From positions 186,001 to 250,000 of the forward strand of contig NZ_JABUMX010000003.1 of the NCBI RefSeq assembly GCF_013327855.1: a DNA stretch of 64,000 bases. The letters run 5' to 3'. The DNA comes from Phyllobacterium pellucidum (lineage in GTDB: Bacteria > Pseudomonadota > Alphaproteobacteria > Rhizobiales > Rhizobiaceae). The notes below the pieces were generated by a model. The model had not been told where the DNA came from, did no database searches, and saw only the letters and a list, made by a program, of their open reading frames with translations. The position numbers were made by a program, and so were the translations under genes. Of this stretch, positions 43,336 through 53,096 are shown in pieces (positions within the stretch are counted from its first letter, which is position 1; every line of letters starts with the position of its first letter).

Positions 43336-45240
43336 TCATTTTCGGCCTATACCGCGCGCCTCGAGGACCACGATGATCTCATCGAGAATCGCCGGGTCGT
43401 CGATCGTGGCCGGCATGTTCCAGGGCTCCTGATCGGCTATCTTTTGCATCGTCCCGCGCAAGATCTTGCCGGATCGCGTTTTAGGCAGCCGCTTTGCCGT
43501 GATGGCCAGCTTGAACGCCGCTATGGGCCCGATCCTTTCGCGAATGAGCACCACGCAATCCTGTTCGATATCTGATTCAGCCCGCGTCACGCCGGATTTG
43601 AGGACGATGAAGCCGCATGGCACCTGACCTTTGAGATGGTCGGCAATGCCGATCACCGCGCATTCGGCAACGTCCGGATGGCTTGAAAGCACTTCTTCCA
43701 TCGCCCCCGTCGAAAGGCGATGCCCGGCGACGTTGATGATGTCGTCGGTGCGGCTCATGATATAGACATAGCCCTCCTCATCGACGATCCCGGCATCGGC
43801 GGTTTTGTAATAGCCCGGAAACTCGCTGGTATAGGCTTCGCAAAACCGCTTGTCGGCGTTCCACAGCGTGGGCAGGCATGAGGGCGGCAGCGGCAGCTTG
43901 ACAACGATGTTGCCGAGGTCGCCGCGCTTGACGGGGTGGCCGGCATCGTCGAGGACCTGAATGTCATAGCCTGGCATCGGCACCGTGGGCGATCCGTACT
44001 TGACCGGCAACATGCCGAGACCCGCCGGATTAGCCGCCATCGGCCAGCCGCTTTCCGTCTGCCACCAATGATCGATGACCGGCACCCCGAGCTTCTCCTC
44101 GGCCCATTTGATCGTATCCGTATCGGCGCGTTCGCCAGCCAGAAACAGATACTTCAGCGAGGACAGATCATACCTGGCGATGAATTCGCCTTTCGGATCC
44201 TCCTTCTTGATGGCGCGGAATGCGGTTGGCGCGGTGAACAGCACCTTGACCTTGTGCTCCGATATGACCCGCCAGAATGCACCTGCATCCGGCGTACCGA
44301 CCGGCTTGCCCTCATAGATGATGCTGGTGGCGCCGATGAACAGCGGCGCATAGGCGATATAGGAGTGACCGACAGCCCAGCCGATATCTGAGGCAGCCCA
44401 AAACACCTCGCCGGGCTTGGTGTCGTAGATCGCACCCATCGACCAGGCGAGCGCCACCAGATGTCCGCCATTGTCGCGCACGACGCCCTTGGGCTGGCCG
44501 GTTGTGCCCGATGTGTAGAGGATATACAGCGGATCGGTTGCCTCGACGACCGCACAGGGCACCTTGCGCCCGCGTGCGGCCGCCACCGCATCGGCATAAT
44601 CAAAATCGCGATCAGCAACGAGTTCGTGCGGCTGCTGCGGACGCACGAGGATAAGGCAGGTCCCGACCTTGTGCGCGGCCTGCTCTATGGCCTTGTCGAG
44701 CATAGGTTTGTAAGCCACCACGCGCCCGGGTTCGAGGCCGCAGGACGTCGCTATGATCATGACCGGCTTGGCATCGTCGATGCGCGTCGCCAGTTCATGC
44801 GCTGCGAACCCGCCGAAAACAACGGAGTGAACCGCGCCTATCCGGGCGCAGGCGAGCATCGCGACGATGGCTTCCGGTACCATGGCCATGTAGATGATAA
44901 CGCGGTCGCCTTTGCCCACGCCCTTGTCGATCAGAACGGCCGCGAGCGCATTGACCTCGTCAAGGAGCTCGGCATAGGTGATCCTGCGCTGCGTTCCGGT
45001 GACTGCGCTATCATAAATCAGTGCGGGCTGATCGGCCCTGCCCTGTTCAACATGGCGGTCGACGGCGTTATGGCAGGTATTGCACTGGGCCCCGGCGTAC
45101 CAGCGCCCGTAGGGGCCTTGCTCTGCGTCAAACACCTTATCCCAGGGCTTGAACCAGTCTATCGCCACGGCCGCATGAGCCCAAAAGGCCAGCGGATCGG
45201 TTTGCCACTCGCGATAAACGTCCTTGTATCGTGATGTCAT
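43336..45240 (-). CDS. prpE: Propionyl-CoA synthetase PrpE-type acyl-CoA ligase
   Basis: AMP-forming acyl-CoA ligase of 634 residues converting propionate (or acetate) to its CoA ester. Motifs: YTSGTTGQPKG near residue 241, a QTESGWP motif and the C-terminal KTRSGKILRG whose lysine is catalytic and usually acetylated. The N-terminal CNTCHNAVDRHV is typical of PrpE rather than AcsA. The ATG is preceded by GGGAGG at six bases. It is not with methylcitrate genes here. Confidence 0.9.
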   Translation of the reverse strand: MTSRYKDVYREWQTDPLAFWAHAAVAIDWFKPWDKVFDAEQGPYGRWYAGAQCNTCHNAVDRHVEQGRADQPALIYDSAVTGTQRRITYAELLDEVNALAAVLIDKGVGKGDRVIIYMAMVPEAIVAMLACARIGAVHSVVFGGFAAHELATRIDDAKPVMIIATSCGLEPGRVVAYKPMLDKAIEQAAHKVGTCLILVRPQQPHELVADRDFDYADAVAAARGRKVPCAVVEATDPLYILYTSGTTGQPKGVVRDNGGHLVALAWSMGAIYDTKPGEVFWAASDIGWAVGHSYIAYAPLFIGATSIIYEGKPVGTPDAGAFWRVISEHKVKVLFTAPTAFRAIKKEDPKGEFIARYDLSSLKYLFLAGERADTDTIKWAEEKLGVPVIDHWWQTESGWPMAANPAGLGMLPVKYGSPTVPMPGYDIQVLDDAGHPVKRGDLGNIVVKLPLPPSCLPTLWNADKRFCEAYTSEFPGYYKTADAGIVDEEGYVYIMSRTDDIINVAGHRLSTGAMEEVLSSHPDVAECAVIGIADHLKGQVPCGFIVLKSGVTRAESDIEQDCVVLIRERIGPIAAFKLAITAKRLPKTRSGKILRGTMQKIADQEPWNMPATIDDPAILDEIIVVLEARGIGRK

Positions 45241-45365
45241 GTATTTCCTCCCGAGTTTGGCAGCATCCGCAATGTGCGGGCCAGAGTCAAAGGTCGAATT
45301 GACAGGCTACGGTCAATCCCCCACAACTCCGCCACCGACCCGACCGCCTCCAACCGCCGGACACC

Positions 45366-45527
45366 ATGCTCAAGATTCTGCCCATTGCACTGATATTGAT
45401 AATGGTGCTTCACATCATCAAGCCGCTCGGTTGGCCAGGCATGAAGAAGCGCGGAGATTTCTGGAAGATCGCCGCTGGCGCCATGCTGGCCATGTTTCTG
45501 GTGGTGGTGATCGGGCATGCGGGTTAG
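45366..45527 (+). CDS. Small membrane protein (53 residues)
   Basis: Short protein MLKILPIALILIMVLHIIKP followed by LGWPGMKKRGDF and a second hydrophobic helix (about 35-51). Two helices with a basic loop between suggest an inner-membrane protein. It lies between prpE and the SGNH hydrolase on the opposite strand and appears to be a genuine conserved small gene; no family name is known to me. No strong SD is seen, which lowers confidence. Confidence 0.6.
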   Translation: MLKILPIALILIMVLHIIKPLGWPGMKKRGDFWKIAAGAMLAMFLVVVIGHAG

Positions 45528-45589
45528 ATCAGTTCCGCGTCCGAAGATGCAGGATATTCTGACCCTCATGTGCGTTTCACCCGGATTTC

Positions 45590-46336
45590 CTAAAGCAATT
45601 CCTGCCCGTTCTCGGTCTCGGCGCGGTTGAGAATGAACGGCACCAGATGCTTCGCCCAGGCGTCATATCCCAGCGCCGAAGCATGGAACCCATCCGCAGC
45701 AAAACCCTCCGGCCCTTCGATGGGAAGCCGCGTCGCGGCGACGGCCATGCGCTCACGGCAAAGGCGTTCGCCGAGCTTGTTTATCGCATCAGCGCGCCCT
45801 TCGAGGATGCGGCCGAGCAGTTTCGGCATCGCCGGCACATCGCGAAAATCGATGACCTTCGACCAGACGATCTGAGCCTCCGGCCACTTTGCCTTGAGCG
45901 CATAGAGCAGACCGCCGAACTCCCGTTTGAAACGCGGCAGTGAGTGGAAATTCTTGGTATCGTTCGTTCCGGTTGTCAGAACGATATGGGTCCACATGCC
46001 GCGTTCGAGGTTGGGAACGACATGATCGCGCAACTGGCCCGAGGTTGCCGAATTGAACCCTGCGGCGCGCCAGATGATCTTGCGGCCCGTACGACCCTGC
46101 AGATGCACGGCAAGCCTGACGCATAGCCCTTGCCATGGATCGTTTACACCGACGCCAGCCGAAGACGAATCGCCGATAACAAGCAATCGAATGGCCGGAT
46201 CCTTGCCCGCAATCTCCCCAACAGGCAAACCTGCAGGCGGCGCCATGCGCTCCGTCCTGAGCCGCACGCCAATGCCCTGCCAGGCGTAGACCGGGTAGAG
46301 CAGCCAGCTGAGGAGGGGATGGAACGGCGATGTCAT
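45590..46336 (-). CDS. SGNH/GDSL hydrolase
   Basis: Esterase of 248 residues with all four SGNH blocks: LVIGDSSSAGVG (Ser near 53), a glycine in the second block, GTNDT in the third and DGFHASALGY with the Asp and His. It may act on lipids or acylated sugars. It has no clear signal peptide but a hydrophobic start (about residues 8-20) that may anchor it. It is a lone gene, followed at the 3' side by the small membrane gene on the other strand. Confidence 0.88.
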   Translation of the reverse strand: MTSPFHPLLSWLLYPVYAWQGIGVRLRTERMAPPAGLPVGEIAGKDPAIRLLVIGDSSSAGVGVNDPWQGLCVRLAVHLQGRTGRKIIWRAAGFNSATSGQLRDHVVPNLERGMWTHIVLTTGTNDTKNFHSLPRFKREFGGLLYALKAKWPEAQIVWSKVIDFRDVPAMPKLLGRILEGRADAINKLGERLCRERMAVAATRLPIEGPEGFAADGFHASALGYDAWAKHLVPFILNRAETENGQELL

Positions 46337-46356
46337 GCGCGGTTGAATACTCCACG

Positions 46357-46386
46357 AAAAAACCCGGACTGATACCAGCCCGGGTC
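46357..46386 (-). terminator. Rho-independent terminator of fba
   Basis: On the minus strand a stem ACCCGG / CCGGGT with a run of six T after it (plus 46386 down to 46357). It lies 32 bases after the fba stop. Confidence 0.8.
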
Positions 46387-46417
46387 CATCAGATACGCTT
46401 CTATAGATAAAAAACGC

Positions 46418-47443
46418 TTAAGCGGCCTTTTCGAGGTCCTTCTTCCAGCCGCCCATCGCAGCAAGACCGTTCATCTTGGCGCGGTGCGTAAAGGCACGCT
46501 GGCCGGCCGCGACATTCTCCGACTTGCCCTTCCAGGCGCTCAGCGCCGCAGCCTGCAGGGCGCGGCCATAGGAGAAGGTCAGCTTCCACGGCGTCGTGAA
46601 GTTCGCGTTCATCGCCGAAAGATGCGCAGTCGCTTCCTCGTCGCTCTGACCGCCGGAAAGAAACGCGATACCCGGCACGGCGGCCGGCACGGTCGCCTTC
46701 AGGACGCGCACGGTCTGTTCTGCGACTTCGTCCACTGAAGCCTTGCGGGCTTTCTGGCCATCGATGACCATGTTCGGCTTGAGGATCATGCCTTCGAGCT
46801 TGACACGGGCATCGTAGAGTTCGGCGAAGACTGTCTTCAATACGAGCTCGGTCACCTCGTAGCAACGCTCAATCGAGTGCGTGCCGGGCTTGCCGTCCAT
46901 CAACACTTCCGGCTCGACGATCGGCACAATGCCGGCTTCCTGGCACAGCGCGGCATAGCGGGCGAGCGCTTGCGCATTCTGCTTGACGGCACCCCATGTC
47001 GGCAATGTGTCGCTGATCGAGATGACCCCGCGCCATTTAGCAAAGCGTGCACCGAGGCCATAATATTCGGCAAGGCGCTCGCGCAGGCCGTCGAGGCCCT
47101 CGGTGATTGTTTCGCCCGGGTAGCCCGCAAGCGGTTTTGCGCCGGCATCGACCTTGATGCCAGGAATGCAGCCATCGGCCTTCATGATGTCGACGAACGG
47201 CGTGCCGTCCTTGGCGCTCTGGCGGATCGTCTCGTCGTAGAGAATGACGCCGGAAATATTATTCCGCATCGCATCCTGCGAACGGAACAGCATCTCGCGA
47301 TAGTCGCGCCGGCTATCGGCAGTCGATTCCAGGTCGATCGTGTCGAAACGTTTCTTGATCGTTGCGGTGCTCTCATCGGCAGCAAGAAGCCCCTTGCCGT
47401 CAGCAACCATTGCAATCGCGATATCTTCCAGGCGTTCGCTCAT
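46418..47443 (-). CDS. fba: Class I fructose-bisphosphate aldolase
   Basis: Aldolase of 341 residues cleaving fructose 1,6-bisphosphate by a Schiff-base lysine. It starts MSERLEDIAIAMVADGKGLL; AADEST, PGIKVDAG, KWRGVIS, PIVEPEVLM and the Schiff-base Lys in MILKPNMV are all present. The metal-type class II enzyme is not seen here. It is downstream of pgk on the same strand with 272 bases between that hold a CCCTCCCC/GGGGAGGG repeat, so it likely has its own promoter. A terminator follows. Confidence 0.93.
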   Translation of the reverse strand: MSERLEDIAIAMVADGKGLLAADESTATIKKRFDTIDLESTADSRRDYREMLFRSQDAMRNNISGVILYDETIRQSAKDGTPFVDIMKADGCIPGIKVDAGAKPLAGYPGETITEGLDGLRERLAEYYGLGARFAKWRGVISISDTLPTWGAVKQNAQALARYAALCQEAGIVPIVEPEVLMDGKPGTHSIERCYEVTELVLKTVFAELYDARVKLEGMILKPNMVIDGQKARKASVDEVAEQTVRVLKATVPAAVPGIAFLSGGQSDEEATAHLSAMNANFTTPWKLTFSYGRALQAAALSAWKGKSENVAAGQRAFTHRAKMNGLAAMGGWKKDLEKAA

Positions 47444-47676
47444 AGATTATTTTACTCCGTTTCCCATGCGTTGGCGCATATCAGAAGCCTAGGGGAAACA
47501 AAATGGCGATCCAAGCTATTGAAACGATTGAAATTTTTTCAACCGATTTAACAGCATAACATTTTCTTTTGTTCGTTAACTGGAAAATCGCTCAACGCCG
47601 GGTTGCGCCCACGCTGACCTATCGAGCGGTGGCAGCAAAGCCGAGGATTTCGGCTCTGCCCGTCGCTTCGATTTGA

Positions 47677-47698
47677 CCCTCCCCTCAAGCGGGGAGGG
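47677..47698. repeat. Short intergenic inverted repeat
   Basis: CCCTCCCC (47677-47684), a 6-base loop and GGGGAGGG (47691-47698), downstream of pgk. No T tract follows, so it is more likely a remnant of the palindromic repeats common in rhizobial genomes than a terminator. Confidence 0.5.
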
Positions 47699-47715
47699 CA
47701 AGGTGTCTCATGCAC

Positions 47716-48909
47716 TTATTTCTTCAAGACATCGACGCCTGGAAGCGGCTTGCCTTCCATCCATTCCAGGAAGGCGCCCCCAGCTGTCGAAACATAGCTG
47801 AAATCGTCGGCAACCCCCGCATGATTGAGCGCGGCGACCGTATCGCCGCCGCCGGCGACGGAAACAAGCTGGCCGGCCCGCGTACGTGCCGCGACATGCC
47901 GGGCTGCAGCGACTGTCGCCTGGTCGAAGGGGTGCAGTTCGAAGGCGCCGAGCGGGCCGTTCCACACCAGCGTCTTTGCATCATCGATGGCGCCCTTGAT
48001 CCGCTCGATCGATTGCGGACCGACGTCAAGGATCATCCCGTCTTCAGGGATGGCATCGAGACCATAGGCACGGTGCGGGGCGTTTGCCTCAAAATGCCAT
48101 GCCACCACCGCATCGACCGGCAGGATGATCGTGCAGTTTGCGGCATTCGCCTTGGCCATGATTTCGCGCGCTGTCGCGGCCAGATCGTGTTCGCACAGCG
48201 ACTTGCCGACCTTTACCCCCTGTGCGGCGAGGAATGTATTGGCCATGCCACCGCCGATGACGAGCGCATCGACCTTCTGCACAAGATTGCCGAGAAGGTC
48301 GAGCTTGGAAGAAACCTTGGCGCCACCGACAATGGCGACGACAGGACGTTGCGGATTGCCGAGGCCCTTTTCGAGAGCCTTAAGTTCCGCCTCCATGGTG
48401 CGACCGGCATGGGCGGGCAGAACACGGGCTAGTCCTTCGGTCGAGGCGTGGGCGCGGTGCGCTGCCGAGAACGCATCGTTAACAAAGATGTCGCCATTTG
48501 CCGCAAGCGCCTTGACGAAAGCAGCATCATTCTTTTCTTCGCCCTTGTGGAAGCGTGTGTTCTCCAGCAGCAATACATCGCCGTTGTTGAGCTTCGCCAC
48601 TGCTTCCGCTGCCTTCTCGCCGATGCAATCCTCTGCGAACTGAACATCGCGGGCGATGACCTTGGAGACGGCGTTGGTGATGGGTTTCAGCGAGAATTCG
48701 GGCGTCGGACCATCCTTTGGCCGGCCGAAATGCGCGAGCAGGACCACCTTCGCGCCCTTGTCTGAAAGTTCGACAATGGTCGGGGCGACACGCTCGATGC
48801 GGGTTGCGTCGGTGACGACGCCATCGGCGACAGGAACATTCAAATCCACGCGCACAAGGACGCGTTTTCCTGCAACGTCGGCGTCATCAAGCGTTTTGAA
48901 AGCTGGCAT
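47716..48909 (-). CDS. pgk: Phosphoglycerate kinase
   Basis: Glycolytic/gluconeogenic kinase of 397 residues. RVDLNVPV near 22-29, HFGRPK near 60-66 and the nucleotide loop GGGDTVAAL near 352-360 are present. GAGGG precedes the ATG. It lies downstream of gap on the same strand, with 120 bases between them that hold the gap terminator-like hairpin at 48980-49004. Confidence 0.96.
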   Translation of the reverse strand: MPAFKTLDDADVAGKRVLVRVDLNVPVADGVVTDATRIERVAPTIVELSDKGAKVVLLAHFGRPKDGPTPEFSLKPITNAVSKVIARDVQFAEDCIGEKAAEAVAKLNNGDVLLLENTRFHKGEEKNDAAFVKALAANGDIFVNDAFSAAHRAHASTEGLARVLPAHAGRTMEAELKALEKGLGNPQRPVVAIVGGAKVSSKLDLLGNLVQKVDALVIGGGMANTFLAAQGVKVGKSLCEHDLAATAREIMAKANAANCTIILPVDAVVAWHFEANAPHRAYGLDAIPEDGMILDVGPQSIERIKGAIDDAKTLVWNGPLGAFELHPFDQATVAAARHVAARTRAGQLVSVAGGGDTVAALNHAGVADDFSYVSTAGGAFLEWMEGKPLPGVDVLKK

Positions 48910-48979
48910 CGTCTTACCCTCTATGGACTATTTACCCGGCCCTGCGGGCCAGAAAGATTGGTGAACCATCAAAAGCAAA

Positions 48980-49004
48980 ATGGCGGGTGTTGTCGACCCG
49001 CCAT
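48980..49004 (-). terminator. Terminator-like hairpin after gap
   Basis: On the minus strand ATGGCGGGT pairs with ACCCGCCAT and is followed by TTTTGCTTTT. It separates gap from pgk, though readthrough into pgk is possible. Confidence 0.7.
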
Positions 49005-49029
49005 CCTGAAACCGTCAAAGCGTGACCAA

Positions 49030-50037
49030 TCAGATCACCTTGCCGAACGCGACCGCGGTGTCGCCCATGCGGTTCGAGAAGCCCCATTCATTGTCGTACC
49101 AGGAAAGGATGCGCACGAAGGTGCCGTCCATGACCTTGGTCTGGTCGATGTGGAAGACCGAGGAATGCGGGTCGTGGTTGAAGTCGATCGAAACATTCGG
49201 CGAATCCGTGTAGCCGAGAATACCCTTCAGCTTGCCGTTGGCAGCGGTCTTGATCGCTTCGTTGATCTCCGCAACTGTGGTCGGGCGCTTGGCAATGAAC
49301 TTGAAGTCGACAACCGACACGTTCGGCGTCGGCACGCGGATTGCAGTGCCGTCGAGCCTGCCATTGAGTTCCGGTAGCACGAGGCCGACGGCCTTGGCAG
49401 CGCCGGTTGAGGTCGGGATCATCGACAAAGCTGCGGCACGGCCGCGATAGAGGTCCTTGTGCATCGTGTCGAGCGTTGGCTGGTCGCCCGTATAGCTGTG
49501 GATCGTGGTCATGAAGCCATGGTCGATACCCACCGCTTCGTTGAGCACATAGGCAACCGGCGCAAGGCAGTTCGTCGTGCAGGAGGCATTGGAAATGACC
49601 ATATGCTCCTTGGTGAGCTTATGGTCGTTGACGCCGAAAACGACAGTCAGGTCCGCGCCTTCCGCCGGAGCCGAAACGATGACGCGCTTGGCGCCAGCCT
49701 CGAGATGCGCTGCAGCCTTGTCGCGGGCGGTGAAGATGCCCGTGCATTCAAGCGCGATATCGACGCCGAGTTCCTTCCACGGCAATTCGACCGGGTTGCG
49801 TACGGCGGCCACCTTAATGGGCCCACGACCGACGTCGATCGTATCGCCGGAAACCGTGATGGTTCCGGGGAAGCGCCCGTGAACGGAATCATAGCGCATC
49901 AGATGAGCATTGGTTTCGACTGGGCCGAGATCGTTGATCGCAACGACCTCAATATCGGTGCGGCCGGATTCGACGATTGCCCGAAGAACATTGCGGCCGA
50001 TGCGGCCAAAACCGTTGATTGCAACGCGAACTGTCAT
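49030..50037 (-). CDS. gap: Glyceraldehyde-3-phosphate dehydrogenase
   Basis: Enzyme of 335 residues with the N-terminal [10 protein letters not shown] (8-17), the catalytic [12 protein letters not shown] (Cys near 154) and the C-terminal [12 protein letters not shown]. It oxidises glyceraldehyde 3-phosphate with NAD. A ribosome site AGGGAGAGA precedes the ATG. It sits between tkt (58 bases upstream) and pgk, so all three may be read together. Confidence 0.96.
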   Translation of the reverse strand: MTVRVAINGFGRIGRNVLRAIVESGRTDIEVVAINDLGPVETNAHLMRYDSVHGRFPGTITVSGDTIDVGRGPIKVAAVRNPVELPWKELGVDIALECTGIFTARDKAAAHLEAGAKRVIVSAPAEGADLTVVFGVNDHKLTKEHMVISNASCTTNCLAPVAYVLNEAVGIDHGFMTTIHSYTGDQPTLDTMHKDLYRGRAAALSMIPTSTGAAKAVGLVLPELNGRLDGTAIRVPTPNVSVVDFKFIAKRPTTVAEINEAIKTAANGKLKGILGYTDSPNVSIDFNHDPHSSVFHIDQTKVMDGTFVRILSWYDNEWGFSNRMGDTAVAFGKVI

Positions 50038-50095
50038 TTCTGTCTCTCCCTGAGGGTTAGGAGCCCTTGGTTGGATTATGCTGGAAATCGTCTGG

Positions 50096-52081
50096 TTATT
50101 TCAACTTGCCTTCGGCCGCTGCGACAATTGCGTCCGCGGTGATTCCGAAATGCTTGTAAAGCTCTTCGATCGGGCCGCTGGCGCCAAAACCGGTCATGCC
50201 GATGAAGATGCCGTCGAGACCGATGAAGCGATCCCATCCCATGCGGATTGCCGCTTCGACCGCGACCTTGACGGGCGCATCACCAAGTACCTTCGCCTTG
50301 TAATCATCGCTCTGTTCCTCAAACAGTTCAAAGCACGGCACGGAAACGACCCGGGTCGGATGACCGTTGGCTTCAAGCTGGTCGCGGGCTGCGAGCGCGA
50401 TCTCGACTTCGGAACCGGTTGCGAAAATTGTTACCTCGGCCTTGCCGCTTGCGGCGGCGAGTTCGTAGGCACCGTAGGCGCATTTGTTTTCATCGACATG
50501 TTCGGTACGCACCGTCGGCAGGTTCTGACGGGTGAGCGCCAGGGTCGAGGGGCGCTTGCGTGATTTCAGCGCGATCTCCCAGCATTCCGCGGTTTCAACG
50601 ACGTCCGCCGGGCGGAATACGTAGTTGTTGGGGATGGCGCGCAGGGCAGCGAGGTGCTCGACCGGCTGGTGCGTCGGACCGTCTTCGCCAAGTCCGATCG
50701 AGTCATGCGTCATGACATAGATCACCCGGATGCCCATCACGCAGGAAAGGCGCATCGCGCCGCGCGCGTAGTCGGAGAACGTGAGGAAAGTGCCGGAATA
50801 GGGAATAAGGCCGGCATGCAGCGCGATGCCATTCATCGCTGCTGCCATGCCGTGCTCGCGGATGCCGTAATGGACATAGCGCTGGCCGTAATCTTCCGGG
50901 GTGATATTCTTCGTCTGCGTCGTCTTGGTATTGTTGGAACCGGTCAGATCGGCGGATCCGCCGATCGTTTCCGGGACAATGCCATTGATGACTTCGAGCG
51001 CCATCTCGGACGCCTTGCGCGTGGCAACCTTCGGCTTTTCTTCCGAAAGCTTTTTCTTGTAAGCGATGATTGCGGCTTCGAAGCCGGCAGGCAGGTCGCC
51101 CGCAACGCGCCGTTCGAATTCCGCGCGCATACCGGCGTCAACGGAGGCGAGACGGTTGCTCCAGGAAGCATGCTCCTTCAACGAACGCTGACCCGCAGCG
51201 CGCCATGCCTCCAGAATGTCCGCGGGCACGACGAAGGGTTCGGCGGTCCAGCCGAGCGCCTTTTTGGCGCCGGCGAGCTCTTCCGCGCCGAGCGGCGAGC
51301 CATGCACCTTGTTGGTGCCGGCTTTGGTCGGCGCACCGAAGCCAATCGTCGTGCGGCAGGCGATCATCGTCGGCTTGTCGGACTTGTGCGCATCCTCGAT
51401 GGCAGCGGCGATAGCCGCCTGGTCGTGGCCGTCGACTTCGAGCGTATGCCAGCCCGACGCTTCGAAGCGGGCGCGCTGGTCGGTGTTGTCGGCAAGCGAA
51501 ACAGGGCCATCAATGGAAATATTGTTGTGATCCCAGAAAACGACGAGCTTGTTGAGCTTCAGGTGACCGGCAAGTGCGATCGCCTCCTGACTGATGCCTT
51601 CCATGAGGCAGCCGTCGCCGGCGATGACATAGGTGTGGTGATTGACAAGGTCATTGCCGAAATGCGCATTCATGATGCGCTCGGAAAGCGCCATGCCAAC
51701 CGAATTGCCAAGACCCTGGCCGAGCGGGCCGGTCGTCGTCTCGATGCCCGAGGCGTGGCCATATTCCGGGTGGCCGGCTGTGCGCGAGCCGAGCTGGCGG
51801 AAATTCTTGATCTCCTCGATCGTCATGTCCTCGTACCCGGTGAGGTAGAGAAGCGAATAGAGCAACATCGAGCCGTGACCCGCGGACAGGACGAAACGGT
51901 CGCGGTCCGGCCATTGCGGCGCTTTCGGATCGAACTTGAGGAACTTGGTGAAAAGGACGGTCGCAATGTCGGCTGCGCCCATGGGAAGGCCGGGGTGGCC
52001 CGAATTGGCCTTTTCAACGGCCTCCGCCGACAGGAAGCGGATTGCATTGGCCATTTGGTTGGATTTTTCAGAATTGGTCAT
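50096..52081 (-). CDS. tkt: Transketolase
   Basis: TPP-dependent enzyme of 661 residues moving two-carbon units in the pentose phosphate pathway. It has [11 protein letters not shown] near 28-38, the TPP-binding GDGCLMEG and the later [20 protein letters not shown]. It leads the tkt-gap-pgk-fba run on the minus strand. Its TPP cofactor links it to the thiBPQ and thiamine diphosphokinase genes in the last part of this window. Confidence 0.96.
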   Translation of the reverse strand: MTNSEKSNQMANAIRFLSAEAVEKANSGHPGLPMGAADIATVLFTKFLKFDPKAPQWPDRDRFVLSAGHGSMLLYSLLYLTGYEDMTIEEIKNFRQLGSRTAGHPEYGHASGIETTTGPLGQGLGNSVGMALSERIMNAHFGNDLVNHHTYVIAGDGCLMEGISQEAIALAGHLKLNKLVVFWDHNNISIDGPVSLADNTDQRARFEASGWHTLEVDGHDQAAIAAAIEDAHKSDKPTMIACRTTIGFGAPTKAGTNKVHGSPLGAEELAGAKKALGWTAEPFVVPADILEAWRAAGQRSLKEHASWSNRLASVDAGMRAEFERRVAGDLPAGFEAAIIAYKKKLSEEKPKVATRKASEMALEVINGIVPETIGGSADLTGSNNTKTTQTKNITPEDYGQRYVHYGIREHGMAAAMNGIALHAGLIPYSGTFLTFSDYARGAMRLSCVMGIRVIYVMTHDSIGLGEDGPTHQPVEHLAALRAIPNNYVFRPADVVETAECWEIALKSRKRPSTLALTRQNLPTVRTEHVDENKCAYGAYELAAASGKAEVTIFATGSEVEIALAARDQLEANGHPTRVVSVPCFELFEEQSDDYKAKVLGDAPVKVAVEAAIRMGWDRFIGLDGIFIGMTGFGASGPIEELYKHFGITADAIVAAAEGKLK

Positions 52082-52428
52082 GGTTACCGTCTTTCGTGGA
52101 GGAAAGGAGACGCCGTTTCTGGAAGCCGGTCAGACAATATCCAAAAGGCACGCGACACATAGCAGGTGTCATCAGGGAGTCAATAAAACCAGCCCCAAGC
52201 CGGGCATTATTGGCCGGTCCGATTGCCCCAAATCCGGTGATTTGTCACGGTTTGCGACAAAATTTGATCGCCGGTAATCCCGCGCGTCATTCGATTATCG
52301 GTGCATGACTTGGTCATGACAGCGCGGATTGATTGACGCAACGTTCATGCAACCTCTAGACTCCAGTCCATAAGCTGTTCTTCTTTTTTGCGATTCGCGA
52401 AAAGGTCGACACATAAGGGGAAGCGAAA
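52082..52428. other. 347-base divergent region between tkt and the DUF4164 gene
   Basis: No gene seen on either strand. It contains the divergent promoters of tkt and of DUF4164-zapA, a CATGAC/GTCATG inverted repeat near 52303-52320, and two GANTC sites (GACTC at 52359, GATTC at 52392) within 38 bases and close to the DUF4164 start. Confidence 0.45.
52359..52396. promoter_or_regulatory. GANTC site pair before DUF4164-zapA
   Basis: GACTC at 52359 and GATTC at 52392, 70 and 37 bases before the ATG at 52429. The pair is modestly above chance and fits the pattern seen before trcR, ftsZ2 and gapR. Confidence 0.4.
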
Positions 52429-52701
52429 ATGGCATCGGAGGCCACCCTCAAACAGGTCCTTGAACGATTGGGAAAAGCTTTGGCCGCGCTCGAGGATGCG
52501 GTGGACATGCGATTGGAGCACGAGGGCGATTTCGCCGAGGCCGAAGAAGAAGTCCAGCGCATGAACATGGACCGGCGCAAGCTGGCCCAGGAACTCGATG
52601 CATCCGAGGGACGCGCCGAGCGTCTGGAGGCCGCAAACAAGGAAGTTTCGCGCCGTCTCGTGGCCGCGATGGAATCCATCCGCACCGTTCTGGACCGCTG
52701 A
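52429..52701 (+). CDS. DUF4164 coiled-coil protein
   Basis: Coiled-coil protein of 90 residues, almost entirely charged heptads (LKQVLERLGKALAALEDAV; MNMDRRKLAQELDASEGRAE), matching DUF4164, which is found beside zapA in this order. Function unknown; a role with ZapA at the septum is plausible. It precedes zapA by 22 bases in one operon. Confidence 0.85.
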   Translation: MASEATLKQVLERLGKALAALEDAVDMRLEHEGDFAEAEEEVQRMNMDRRKLAQELDASEGRAERLEAANKEVSRRLVAAMESIRTVLDR

Positions 52702-52723
52702 AGGGCTGAAGGGAGCTTACGCC

Positions 52724-53089
52724 ATGGCCACTGTTACCGTAACGATCGATGGCAAGGCCTACCGCATGGCCTGCGACGAAGGCCAGGAACAGCACCTGAC
52801 CGGCCTCGCGGAGCGTTTCGATCAATATGTCACTCACCTTAAATCCTCGTTTGGCGAGATCGGCGACCTGCGCCTCACGGTCATGGCCGGCATCATGGTG
52901 ATGGACGAGTTCAACGAGTTGCAGATGCGGGTGAAGGGGCTCGACAACGAAGCCGAGGCCCTGCGCAAGAGCCGGGACGAGGCCCTGATGCGCGCCGACA
53001 AGAACGATGCGGCAATCACCGGTGTGCTTTCGGAAGTAACGAACCGCATCGAGACGCTGACGACCAAGCTTTCGCCCAAGCCAAACTAG
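52724..53089 (+). CDS. zapA: Cell division protein ZapA
   Basis: FtsZ-bundling protein of 121 residues. The N-terminal beta part MATVTVTIDGKAYRMACDEG and the helix beginning HLTGLAERFDQYV fit ZapA; the rest is a long coiled coil. ATG 52724 is used; the 5' extension to 52598 lies in the DUF4164 gene. In many relatives a 6S RNA and a 5-formyl-THF cyclo-ligase gene follow; here the next gene is an ABC transporter on the other strand only eight bases away. Confidence 0.92.
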   Translation: MATVTVTIDGKAYRMACDEGQEQHLTGLAERFDQYVTHLKSSFGEIGDLRLTVMAGIMVMDEFNELQMRVKGLDNEAEALRKSRDEALMRADKNDAAITGVLSEVTNRIETLTTKLSPKPN

Positions 53090-53096
53090 AACATCG

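Noticed and set aside
47677-47698. Terminator of pgk
   Set aside because: A good stem but no T tract; listed as a repeat instead.
50654-52162. Long plus-strand open frame (502 codons)
   Set aside because: Antisense to transketolase; composition of a mirror frame in GC-rich DNA, with no motif.
53090-53096. 6S RNA after zapA
   Set aside because: Only seven bases separate zapA from the next gene, so it cannot be here.
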